In this document: one piece after another, positions 31,654-43,398 of the stretch
Layout: every line of letters starts with the position of its first letter
Position numbering within the stretch: position 1 is the first letter of the stretch
From: Heterotrichella gracilis
Lineage: Eukaryota; Sar; Xanthophyceae; Tribonematales; Xanthonemataceae
Assembly (NCBI GenBank): GCA_032358255.1
Contig: JAULBX010009106.1
Span: 47,684-111,683, forward strand
Direction: 5' to 3'
Length of the DNA stretch: 64,000 bases
Notes under the pieces: model-generated
Seen by the model: only the letters and a program-made list of their open reading frames with translations
Told to the model about the DNA's origin: nothing
Database searches by the model: none
Made by a program: the position numbers and the translations under genes

Positions 31654-34600
31654 TCATGCCTGGTCCACGTAGGAGCAGGGAATGACCCCCGTGGTGCCAT
31701 CATCCCGCCTGCACTGGTACCACCCGTCCACCTCCGACAGGATCAAAATCCTCTCCCCTGCCCTCACGCTCAGCTCCTCAGGGTCCTCAGCATCAAAGGC
31801 TGCGAAAGGGGGGCAAAGAAATGAATAAATAAACACATCCAGTACATGAATGTGACATCTGATAAAATCTTAGTGTAAAATACCGACTCGGGAATATAGA
31901 TGGCCCTGGGGTGATACAAGGCGCACCAGACATAATTTTATTTAGGGCCAGGGTCCATGCCGCACCAAATTGCGGATGCATGGGCGCGGATCAATAGCAT
32001 CCATTGCGGCGTTAGGTATGATGCATGTCCCATGTAATGCGGATGCATCCAGCATTGGGCAAAGGTAAATGACGCCCTGGATTTGGGCTTGTGCGTCCCA
32101 TTGGGTACGCATTGGGTACGGTGCATGCCGTTTGCCCATTGGATGTAGATGCATGGTGTGCAGGCTGTTCAAGCACGGGGCACTCACCATATGCCACCTT
32201 GGCGTATCTACTCCCCGCAGGCGCAGCCTCCGATGCCGCCTCAGCTGGTTGGTTCCAGCGCGACAGGCCCTGCGCAGTGGAGGAGAGTGCTTAGGGTTGG
32301 GGGTTAGCAATGGGAGGTTATGCTGGGGATGGGAAGCCATTGGCGCTGGAGATGAAGATAGATGCACCATACAGGCTTGAAAAGACATTCATGCAGCTGA
32401 ACCATGCAGTCAATTCAACCTTAAGGCACAACCCTTGACAACAGTGCGCATCAAAAGAAGCCATCCACCTCCCCTTCCACAATGCCACAAAATGCTCATG
32501 ACCCCGCCACCAACACCACGCAATGGATTGCCATAACCCTCACAGTGGCCATCATGGCCCCACCATTGGTGGACCCATATACCACTGACAGTGCCAGGAT
32601 AGGGCTGACCAGCATGTCGGCGTTAGGGTTTAGGGTTTTTAGGGTTTTTTTAGGGTTAAGGGGTAGGCTGCTGCTATTCTGGCTGCTTTGCTGAAATGCA
32701 TGCTGAAATGCATGTAACCAACCCGGCCTTTCAACACCCCATCAAACCACTGCCCCCTTGCCACCACCCACCTCAGCCGCGTCTCCCTCCTTGCCACTGC
32801 TGGCCGGGGCTGCAAACTGGATCGTTTCCATCCCCCCGCCATCCCCATCGTCCCCACCAAAGGCCTCATCCAGGTCGAACGCCAGGTCAGATGCAGTGGG
32901 CTCCCTGCGGCAAGGGGCATCCAGAAACAACAATTATTCACAAGTTTTAAAGACGTGCGCAAAGGATTTCCTGAACCTCACTACAGGCGCAGAAAGGGGA
33001 CGTACGGGAGAGAAACAACTGATTGGACGAAGCCAAAAATATGTGGAACAAGGCAACTAGGGCACAGGCGACACAGAAACATTTAAGATACAAAGAACAA
33101 ACTCCAGGTAAAAAGTTACATGCGCGCACTCAAAAGGTACAAGAAACCATTTGACCTTATACGTACAGCTTACCTGCGGTGCCTTGGCTTGGGTGCCTGG
33201 GACTCCACCTCTGCAAATGGGTCATCACTGGCAACAGGGGGCGCCAGGGGGGCGCTTGAGGAGTTTGCAGGGGAGGAAAAGGGGTCGGCAAAGGGGTCGG
33301 AATCAGACACCTGGGACCCTGCGGGGTAAGGCAAAAAGAATGATGTTCAGTGAAGGGACTTGAAACACTGTTTTAGGGTTAAGGTTGGGACTCCATTGCT
33401 GCAACCGATTGTTCCTAATGCCAATGGGTCACAAGCTGGCCTCCCATTCTGGCCACCCTTCAAGGAGCCTTGACCAAACCCTACACAGCCCCTACATTCC
33501 ACCCAACCAATGAGGCAAAACCCCTAGCCCCCACCTGACATGCTCTTCTGCATTGATTCCCCAGTTTTTACGTAGCCGGACGGCACCAGCCCGCTTGCCC
33601 CCGACTAGTCCTTAATCAACCCGCACACCCTAACTCATCCACCGGCATACCTTCCCACCACAGCCTTTCATAACACAGCGCAACACCCTAGGCTTCCCAC
33701 CCCACCTGACATGCATGGACTTCTGCATTGACTCCCCAATCTTGATGTAGCTGGCGGGTACCAGCCCCCTTGCCCACTGCTGGTTCTTCACCAGCAGCCA
33801 GCCACCCTGGTCCTCAATTACCTCGCAACAACCCTAAGCAAAACCTTAAACTCCAACCCAGCACCCAACCCTAGGCAAAAACGCCAGGCGTAACCCCCAC
33901 CTGACATGCTCTTCTGCATTGACTCCCCAATCTTGATGTAGCTGGCGGGTACCAGCCCGCTTGCCCCCCGCTGGTTCTTCACCAGCAGCCAGCCATCCTG
34001 GTCCTCAAGCACCTCCACCTCCTCATATTGCACCACGTTGAGCTCCTCAGGGAGTTCAGACTCAAAACCGTGGACCACCATGCCGCTGCCCAGGGAACCT
34101 GCACAAGGGTTTAGGGTTTAAGGTTAGGGTTTAAGGGTTCAGCTCCTGTGCAGCTCCGACTCAAAAGTCGTGGACCACCATGCCACTGCCCAGGAAACCT
34201 GCGCACATTGATTTAGGGTTTAGGGTTTGGGGTTCAGCGTTTAGGGTTAAGCTCCTGGGGCAGCTCCGACTGGAAGCCGTGCACCACCATGCCGCTGCCA
34301 GGGAACACGTGCATGATGGTGTAGGGTTCAGGGAGTGTGCGCGAAAAGCTGCGCTCATGCAAAACGCTATGCATCCTGCTGCCCGTACGCTGTCCTAGAC
34401 CCCAACTTCTGACCCCAAACCCTAGAGTAATTGTCATTGCACCACAAGAGATGTTGCTCACAACATGTAAACAAAGGCACACGATCGCTGCTTCATTAGA
34501 GGTTCAGGCAAAGGTTGCAACTGTGCACATCCACCTGCTGACGGGGCAGTCGATTTGCCAGAGCCATAGGGGTTGTCATCATATGCGGGGGCCGCGTATG

Positions 34601-37600
34601 CGTCCTGCTGGCCGTATGCAGTGCTGGGCTCGTTGTACATCGGTGCCTTGTACGCCTCCTGGGTGGATGCGCCATAGTCGTAGGCCGACGAGGCGTTGTA
34701 ATCGTAGCTGTTGCTGTTGTAGCCGTTGTTGTTGGTGGTGGTGTCGTTGTACGCGTAGGATGAGGAGCCGTTCTGGTTGGTGCTGTAATCGTTGTTGTAA
34801 TCGTACTGCTCATCTTCATCGTCCTCTGAGCTGTCATGATCCTGCGTGGTGATTAGGGTAAGGGTTAGGGTTGATTAGGGTAACACAGGCGAAGGTCAGC
34901 GTGCTGCCATGACCCTGCACAGGCCATACTTCGAAGATCAGTGATTCAATATTCACTTTATGAATGAAATGGGAGGAATCTGATCAAAGCATGGGTGGTG
35001 GGAGGACCCTATCTTCCATTGAACCAATTGATGTTTTTGAGCTGTTACGTACCACCGCCCTTGTGTTTGTCATTGCCAGCTTGGCAGCATCCACGTTCTT
35101 GAACAGGTCCGCAAGGGTCTTGGGCTCCTCCTCGCCCTCGTTGTCGTAGCTGTCGTGGCGGTGAGGGGACCTGGGGGGGGCAGGAAGGGAAGCAAGTAAA
35201 TAGGTGGGTACCTGCTTTCCAGCTAGGAAACAAGGGTTCTGCATTTTTCTTTACTCCTACCCATTCCAACCCTATCCCATCCACGAAGCACTGCCGCCAC
35301 TATCCTCATAACCACCCTCAGGTTCCACACTCACCAAATCCTAAACAATGCACTTAAAACCCTAAAAAATTGCCTCCATCCACCTGGTCCTCATCCTCAG
35401 ATCCATCCCAGGATCCCCACCACAATCCAAACCCTAACCAGTACACCCCAAACCCCTAAACCCTAGACGATTGCCTGTACCCACCTGTCCTCATCCTCCG
35501 GCTCCTCCTCCTCTTCGGAGTCCTCCTCCTCCTCCTCCTCCTCATTGCTCAGAGCCTCAGACTCCTCATCAGTGGAGGCAGCACCACGGCCAGCCGCGTC
35601 CTCATCCTCCCGCCCGGTCAGCAGCTGGCGACTCACGGGGCCTGGTGCACGGGGACAGCCAGTCATTTGTTTTGTAAATGAATATAAAAATGTGTCTATT
35701 CGCGTTGCTAATCAATATGAAATACCAGGAATGTTTTTGTTTCTATATCTAGAAACATGGTATTGTATTGGCATGTCTGTACACGCGCCATGCATGGCTA
35801 CAGCAACATAGGGTTTTAGGGTTCTACAGGCCAGTCACCAGGGAGTCAACACCCGGTGGACGGGTGCCTCCTTTCTTGAGTAACTTTTTAAGAGATTAAC
35901 AAGAGACAAGCAGCAGCGCTCACCCAGTGGGTAGAATGCGTGCTCGTCCATGGCGCCTACTCCCTCCCTGATGCTCTGCAGCACCTCGCGGTTCCTCTCA
36001 CGCAGGCTCTTCAGCGCCTTGGGTGGCCACGCGGCTGCCTTGACACCGTACTGCGCACACAGCGCCTACGCAAAGGGGTACAATTAGGATTGCAGCGGAC
36101 TACGTCATTGACCTTCAAACTACAGAAATTGGCCAACAGGAACAAATATGGGGTCCCTGCTAATCCTTTTGCTAAAGCACCCCCGAAACTTTCAAGGAAA
36201 AAAAAAAATCTACTTCCACGCATAATGGCGCCAGTTGCTTGCGCATGCCTCCTCGGCATCAGGAACCGCTTCACTTAGACCCGCCACAATGCGGTATACC
36301 ACACAATCAGTGCGCCGCGCCTTCCATCTGCTTTCCCCCCACAAACTGCCCAGGGATCAAAAGAGCAAAGTGTCATGTTCTGTGATTCTGCGAGTCACGC
36401 CACTTGCCTGGAGCACCGCCTGGGGTGTAGTAGATCGCATCCAGCACCTGTTTCCATTTTCTTTCCATTCCATTTCTATTTATTCATTCCCATTTATTTT
36501 ATTCAACCACTTGCCTGGAGCACCGCCTGGGTGGAGTAGATCGCATCCAGGACAGCCACAGCGCCGGTGGCGGCGGCGTGCACCCCGAATGCATTGCCGT
36601 ATGGCCCGCCATCGCCCGCCGCCAGAGCCGACAGCACGCAGTAACACTGTATCCGGTAGGGCTCGTTGGAGCGCACCGCCACCTGCATACCACGACGATT
36701 TAAGGGTTTTAGCGTTTATGCTTTAGGGTTCACGCCGACAGCACGCAGTAGCAACTGTATCCGGAAGGGTTCATTGGAGCGCACCGCCACCTGCCCACCA
36801 TAATGGTTCAGTCTTCAGGGTTAGAGTTTTCATTCAGCCCGTTGACGTTCACAGTGCATCCTTTCCACTCATTTCTCACCTAGTGCAAGCTGGTCCCCAC
36901 CCATGCACCCATTCTTTGCGAGCACCTGCGTGGCAATGGTGCGGATATGCCACACGCCCCTCACCACCGCGTGCTGCAACCCCACCAGCACGCACCATAC
37001 ACCATGGAAATGCATCTGCAACAAACCCTTTGCAGCAATCGCATGACAGCGCATTCCCACGCCTAGAATTCCACATCCCCTCCCACACTCACGCCCTTGC
37101 ACCCACCTTGGCCAGCGCCTGCGTGGCGGTGGTGCGGACCTGCCACACGCCGCTCACCGCCGCATGCTGCAGCCCCGAAATCACGCGCACAAGCAGCGCG
37201 TTGCGGGGCGCACTACTGGCCAGCTGCTCTAGCTCGTTCACAGGCGGCTGCGGGGGTGGCGAGGGCGGGGGGGCCTCCCTGCCCTCGGGGGTGGCGGCGG
37301 CGCGGCGCCTGCGACGCTTGGGGGGCGCTGGCGGCTCCTGCGGGTGCAGACGAGTTCAGCCATTTAGGTTTAAATGGTGTGCTACGCCAGACAGCGGCAC
37401 TGTAGCAAGATTGGCAACTGTGGCATGTTGCAACCCCTGAGCGGCGTCTGCTACCCACATGCACAACCCCACACCAGTCCAGCATGCGAAGGGGCTTATT
37501 GGCAAGGCATTTCACCCCCGGGCAGATTGCGCTCGACCCCACTGCAGGCCAGAATGCAAAGAGGCATACCCAGCAGTTGCACATTACCCCTTACACATTC

Positions 37601-40600
37601 CGCACCACCCCCCTGCCACCCAGGGTTCAAGACCCCTTACCCACAGGTCACATTGTCTCCAGCAAATCCACGGCGGCCAACCACATCCTAGAATGCAAAG
37701 CGCCTCACTGGCAGGGCACAATGTCATGGAAAATTCCGCCACCCCTTTGCATCCCCGCAGTTGAGGCCCCTTACCGGCAGGGGCACATTATCCCCGGCAA
37801 ACTCCGCCACTGCCTCATTGGCGTGCTCTCCAACCCACCACGCCGCGGTGCGCTGGAAAACGGTCCATGCCGCGCTCTCTGCCGTCGCCGCGGCCACCTG
37901 CTCCGGGGTAGCGGCTGCGCACCATGGGCATTGACTTCGAAAGGTACTGAATGGAAGATAATGGAAGGTAGGGACGCATGGGCAGACCGCACCCAGCCGG
38001 GCCATATATCCATCCCCCTGACACCCACCACTCCCCTTCCCTCCCCCACCCACACAATTTCCACCAGCGCACACACCCACGCCCTGCCATCCGCCCTCCA
38101 CCCTCCGTCTACCCACCTGCCGAGACAAACGCCACCGGAGGGTACCCGTCCTCCAGCATCTCCAGGGCCGCCGCCACCGCTGCCTGCTTGGGCGCCTGTC
38201 CCAACCTCACACAACTGTCCCACAGGTGGAGCAGGGCGCTGTGGGGCACCTTGGAGGGGGCGGCGCGCACAAGGGAGGCGGCGTACGCTGGGGACGGAGG
38301 GGAGAAGGGGGGTGAGGCGTGGGGGAGAGGGAGGGGGATGGTTGCAAATTACAGGCATGTTCATCCCATGTGGCCTCCTATGCCTGCCAGTGGCAGTCAT
38401 TCAGCCAAAACAAACATTTGTAATTAGAATTTCCTAAACAGAATATCCTCATTTTCGATACTTCATTTTGATGATTGTTGTTAATGACCATTGTGGATAG
38501 CACAAGGAGAAAAAGAGGGGGGCGAAGTAGCAAGGAATTTTTGCACCGATTTCCCCTTCATGTAATTTGAACAAATGTAATTACACCAGGATATGGCTAA
38601 AGATTGAGTAAAATGGGGAACTCACCCAGGTACGTGGGCGCCACTGTGGGCGCCACCTTGAGGCACATGAGCAGGCTGTCAAGCAGCGACTGCAGCAGCT
38701 CCCCCTGCCAGGGCTCGGGCCGGTCCACCTTGGGCAGCGGCGGCTTGCTCCCACCCACGCTCACGAACCGCAGCAGCGCGCGCGCGCTGAAGGCCGGCTG
38801 CTGGCCCGGCACCGGCATCCAGAGCAGGGCTTGGAGGGCGGAGGAGCGCTCCAGCGCGCTGTATGGGCCCTCGAGCACGGCCAGGAGGCCGTCTTTGAGG
38901 GGGTCCATGAGGCCCGGGAGGGTGCTGGAGCCGGGCTTCTTGGCCAGGGTGCGCGCGCGGCCCTCTGCCAGCAGGCCTGGCAAAGCGGGCAAAAAGAGGG
39001 TGGTTGGCTGGATGCGTGCTGGCATTGCAGTTGTAAAGAGGCAATGCGTTGTAGTGCAGATGGAGAGAGGTGATGCGTGACGAGCAGTTGACTACATCTT
39101 ACTACCATAAGTGGCTGCAAGGCAACGGTCATCTAGGATTGAGGGTCCACATGAGGCGTCCACCCCAAGAGGGGGTAGTGTGCGTATTAAGTGCTTTGCA
39201 AGCTGCAGCCCTCGACAATAGTAGGTAGCCAGGCTGCAATGGCGCGGCCCAGGCACGATATGATGCCCCAACCAACCCCAAGCCACCACATCACCAACTG
39301 CTGGCAAATCCATCCCACCTAGGGCACGCATGTTAACTCTGACCGTAACTGCACCCACAGACTGCGGGCTGTGCATGCCGCTGTCCCCAGGACAGGGGCC
39401 CAGCCGGCTGCAAGACGTGGCCTGCTTAAGATCTCAGATGCTAATGATTCATGATGCAAACCCTTGACCCCCAGGAAATGGCGCTGTGCGTACCGACGGC
39501 TTTGCATGCTGCCGTGCGCAGCGACGGCGGCGCGGTGGGCTGCAGGGCGCGGCCCAGGCGCGACGCGATGGCCGCCGCCAGCCCCCCGCCGCCCCCCTTC
39601 TTGCCATCCGCGTTTTTCACCAGGGTGGTCCACGCAGTGACCCTGCGGGTTTCTTCGCTGGAGCTCATGGTGGGTGCGTCCTTGGAGTCCTCAAGGCTGA
39701 ACGTGGGGGCCTTGGCGGGCAGCAGGCCGGCCAGCGCCTTGATGGCCTCGATGCTGACGAAGTCCGAGGGGTCCCTGGGATGGGGGAAACGCAGGGGATT
39801 GGATCATTGGCGCACCAACAAGGCGAGAATGAACCGCATGACTTCTCACATCACGATTAAGTCATCTGCGATGGCATGCATTTGGATGATGCGCACGACT
39901 AAAACCCTCCACATTTCAGCTGGAAGTGATGGAAAGACCCCTGCGCATGCCGGATGCATGCGGGCGCAGCAACGATGCACCCTTCAATTGCAGTTGCACC
40001 ACCATACGCCCAATATGCAGGCGGGGATTGCAGGTTTGCAGATCCAAATGATTTGGTTTTGCAAAAGAAACAAGGCAAGCCCAGCGCCAGGAAGTGGTTG
40101 GCACTGCTTGTGCAATGGTGAATGGCTAACCTTTGCTGTACAACTGAAATGCATGTACATGACTACCAAAAGTTCATGCGTGGGGTGCAGTGTGACGTGC
40201 ATTGCTTAATTGGCCGTCAGCTCCACAAGCTTCAAGTTTGAGGTTCTGATGTACACATTCGCATGATTTGAAGTGATATGAAGTGCGCTGTCCACAAAAC
40301 CGCCGACGCCACCAGCATCCGTTTTCCAGGCCAGTTGCACGCGTGCATCATCTCAAATGACTCATTTGGTTCTACATGGCAATCATTTCATGTCATGAGC
40401 AATGTGATGCGATCCATGCCATGTGCACCGCTCACTTGACCGCCAGCGCCACCAGCATCTTCCAAAAGTCCGCCGCCGACCCGCTGGTGCTCCCCGCGTT
40501 CTTGCCCCCATACACCACCGCGGCGCACAGCCTGGCCAGGTACACACGCGCAAACCTGTCCGCCATGTTCAGCTCAATGGCCAGCACCAGCTTCTTGTCG

Positions 40601-42121
40601 GGCCCCACCGGGTGGTCCGGACCGGCCGCATCGTAGCGCTCCAGCGCGCTCTTGACCACCCGGGAGAGCTGCTCGATGGCGAGCTTGGGCTCGGAGTAGG
40701 CCACGTGGGCGGCCAGGGCGAGGGCGTGGCGCGCGCCCACGGGGTTGAGGCTGCCCACGCCCTGGAAGCTCTTCTTGGCCACGGCCTTGAGCCGGTTGCC
40801 TGCGGGAGCCAAGGGTTTATGGTTAAGGTTTGTTAGGGAGGACCCAGCGCTGCGTTGGGGTCCTATGTGTCATGGTGGGATGGGGTAGTGGGTATTCACG
40901 GGTTGGTGGCCTGATATGGTAAGTAAGTAAGTATCTGCATTTTTCTTTCCCCAGCTTTGAGCCAGATTAGCATGCTGGATATGCCTAACCCAGGTCAAGA
41001 GCCAAGGTTTGTTTCCAGTGTGGCCTGATATGGTGGCCAGGAAAACATGGAGAATATGTAGTTCGCACCATGCGTGGCCACCCTGATGGCGGCAAAGGCC
41101 AGGCGCTGCTGCTCCCACACCGACAGGATGGTCTGCAGATAGTTGTTCTTCTTGCCACCAGTGGTCGGCGCCTGCAGCTGGGACTCAGCCTGCGCCTTCT
41201 TGAGCGCGGCGTTCACAGCAGCTACCAGGAGGTCCCTTTCAGCTGGGTTGGCGCGCACCGCTGAGGCCAGCACCCGCATGGAGTAGTTCTGCTCCGTGCT
41301 GTCTGCATTGATCTGCTGCAGGGCTGCCACCGCCCTAGCAAGGTTCTCCTTCCCCACATTGGCAGCGGGGTCTCTGGGTGCAATACCTGCTCAGAATATG
41401 GATTGAGAGGGGTTTGTTACAGATGAAAAGGAGGTACAGGTGTTACAAGCAGTTGAGAGACCTGTGTTGGGTGTATTGGAGTATTACATGCCGCGGCGCA
41501 CCTTTCTCAGGGTCGCACACCGCTGGAGTGCCCGCATCCCCAACTCCGTACAGTATCTGCAGGAAATAGTACACAATCCGGACCAGCTTTCTGTTGCCGG
41601 AGGAGTTGAGGATGTTCAACAGCTGTGGGACAACTGTGAGGGGCGTCCCACCAAACTGTGCAAGCTGGGGCAACAAGCTGTATATCAGCTGCTTGGCGTT
41701 TTTGTCACCATTGTTGGCTAGTTCACCTGCAATATGGCCACTCCATCAAGCAGTGCTTGCTGAGCCCAGCAAGTATGGCAGGAGCAAGTGTGGGTGTGCG
41801 AGATCACAAAAAGTGGCACCACATGCATGCAATGGCAGGCACCCGCCCCTGCAACACTGTTACATAGCGACAGCCTTGAATACACATGTTACTTGAGTGC
41901 AAGTGTTCTTACCTAGTAACCGAGACGCATCATAAAAGCTCCCCGTCTGCATAGAAAAAGGCCATCAGTCGTGAACCAGCAGGGTTCCACCCTCGGTACA
42001 GGTTCTAAACACTGACAAACAACCGCACCTCTCCTTTCGGGAGCTTCGATTTGAGGTACTCGTTCAACGCAGGGCTGAAAACCTCGTACTGTCTTGATTT
42101 TCTGCTTTTGGTCCCCTCCAT
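31654..42121 (-). CDS. TASH3-like TPLATE/TSET-complex subunit with two SH3 domains
   Basis: Probable large subunit of the endocytic TPLATE (TSET) complex at the plasma membrane. Twenty exons: 42029-42121, 41913-41946, 41502-41726, 41069-41386, 40436-40799, 39494-39774, 38626-38976, 38117-38287, 37775-37914, 37107-37337, 36515-36682, 35924-36065, 35485-35641, 35053-35170, 34535-34841, 33901-34098, 33174-33318, 32772-32904, 32188-32269, 31654-31799. Joined they give 1,267 residues with every phase consistent (plant TASH3 is about 1,200). Residues 1-735 are helical, HEAT/adaptin-like. About 840-960 are acidic and 931-1033 Asn/Tyr-rich. SH3-1 (about 1045-1095) carries DQDGWLLVKN and GLVPASYI; SH3-2 (about 1220-1267) carries VDGWYQCRR and GVIPCSYV. 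Between them are DPFADPF and DDPFAE, motifs that bind adaptor appendages. Plant TASH3 has one SH3 domain. Exon 11 ends in a GC donor. The identification rests on architecture, so another SH3-containing trafficking protein is possible. Confidence 0.75.
33530..33835 (-). repeat. Two exon echoes of TASH3-like exon 16 end
   Basis: About 33700-33832 copies the second half of SH3-1 (CTTGATGTAGCTGGCGGGTA and flanks) and the donor (original 33901-34015). A shorter, older copy of the same edge lies at about 33535-33600. Confidence 0.92.
34100..34325 (-). repeat. Two exon echoes of TASH3-like exon 16 start
   Basis: About 34148-34200 and 34255-34318 copy the acceptor and first codons of exon 16 (GSGMVVHGF...). 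The copies and the original are separated by GGGTTTAGGGTTTAAGGTTA-type telomere-like tracts. Confidence 0.93.
36385..36450 (-). repeat. Exon echo of TASH3-like exon 11 end
   Basis: CACTTGCCTGGAGCACCGCC through GTAGATCGCATCCAG repeats the 3' end of exon 11 (36508-36553), including its unusual GC donor. Confidence 0.92.
36728..36998 (-). repeat. Exon echoes of TASH3-like exon 11 start and exon 10 end
   Basis: About 36730-36795 copies the acceptor side of exon 11 (CACGCAGTA...GCACCGCCACCTGC). About 36915-36985 copies the donor side of exon 10 (ATGGTGCGGATATGCCACAC compared with 37125-37155). Both edges of one intron are therefore duplicated inside it. Confidence 0.9.
37495..37765 (-). repeat. 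Three exon echoes of TASH3-like exon 9 end
   Basis: Degraded copies of the exon 9 donor edge (original about 37765-37810) at about 37485-37540, 37630-37685 and 37690-37745. They share AATGCAAAG and the GGCAGGGCACA/ATTATCCCCGGCAAA pattern. Confidence 0.65.
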
Positions 42122-43398
42122 TGTGGCATGGCCCAGTTGGGTTGCTGCTTCAAACGAACCGGGCTGTGCTTCGTCAGCTTTGCAGCGTCGCCATCAGCTT
42201 GCCCATCGGGTGCTTTGCAAAGGTACACTGCATGCTTAGGCAGCAGACTCCCTAACGCTTATTGCATTGCCCACCAAGCGTTGGGTGTTGCAGTTGTTGA
42301 GCTCAGGGGCCCAGTCAGAATCATTCCACAGTAAGGGTCATCCAATTAATTAAAATGGATTACTTAAACCCAAATTGCCCTTCAGGGTTTAGGGTTTTGG
42401 ATCTGGACTTCCAATTGGTTAACCAATGGCCAGTAGAGGTAAGATCATTTGGTCCAGGTGAGGGCATTTCCCAGTTAGCACACACAAATTATATCATTAG
42501 CCACCCTTGTCAGTTTTACGCCTTCGCCAAAGGATAGTTGGATCATTGCCGCCGCCGTTTCAAAGGCGGAGAGGTGCAAATGATTGGTACAATCGTCTTT
42601 ACACTTCCCGATATTCGTTTGGGGCATCCTATGGCCTTTCCTACCTTATACCTCTCAAAAACATCGTTTTTAGGGTAGGCTCCACGTACCCCCTCCCCTT
42701 TGTGGTGGTATAACTATCACCACCTTGAGAATTTTTCACATGGCACACCTTGATTGTCACCTACAAGTCAAAAGCTTTAATAATATGTGTGGGTTTGTAC
42801 CGATTAAAGGCATATTGCACATGATATGACCATTCCAGTAAGAGTTGGCCGATATATCGACCAAGGCCGGAGTAAGGGTTAAGGCATGGCATGAAATGGA
42901 CCTCCAAGCCGCCTACGCTCGGTGCCACCCCACCAACTGATTCAGAAGACGGTTGATATCTTCTCAGCTTGCATAGCATCCAAACAGCTTCAGAAGGGGT
43001 TCAATATGACTTGTGTTAGCAAGTCCAACTCATACACTTGGCGCGTAGTGGCAGTTACAGACATCATGCTGCCTCAGGCACTGGAAATATATGAAACCCA
43101 CAATTGGTTTGATGGTTTAGGTCATGAGTCATGATGAATCAGTGGCCCTCGTCCGGCAAAGCACACCCTTCCAGCTTGCGGCACATCATCAGATTCCGCC
43201 AAGGGTCCAATTGGTGATGTATTCCAATCCCCAGTGATTGGCCGCCATATAATACCCGCTGATCACCGTGTGCAAGAACAAGCAAACGGGGAAGACAAAC
43301 AAGCAAAACAGGTGTAGTCATAGTCGCCATAGTCACCACCAGGACCCAGATATCCAGTGGTTTGCTTCATTATGCATGGAAGAGCCGTGTCCAAGCAT
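42122..43398. other. Intergenic region, TASH3-like promoter and IFT52 3' flank
   Basis: It lies between two minus-strand genes. Several plus-strand frames of 60-70 codons occur without recognisable features. One TTTAGGGTTTTGG motif is at about 42387. No gene called. Confidence 0.5.

Noticed and set aside
37484-38437. Plus-strand frame of 317 codons
   Set aside because: Antisense to TASH3-like exons 8 and 9; the minus-strand exons have consistent phases and conserved helical character.
39451-40209. Plus-strand frame of 252 codons
   Set aside because: Antisense to TASH3-like exon 6 and adjacent intron; no domain.
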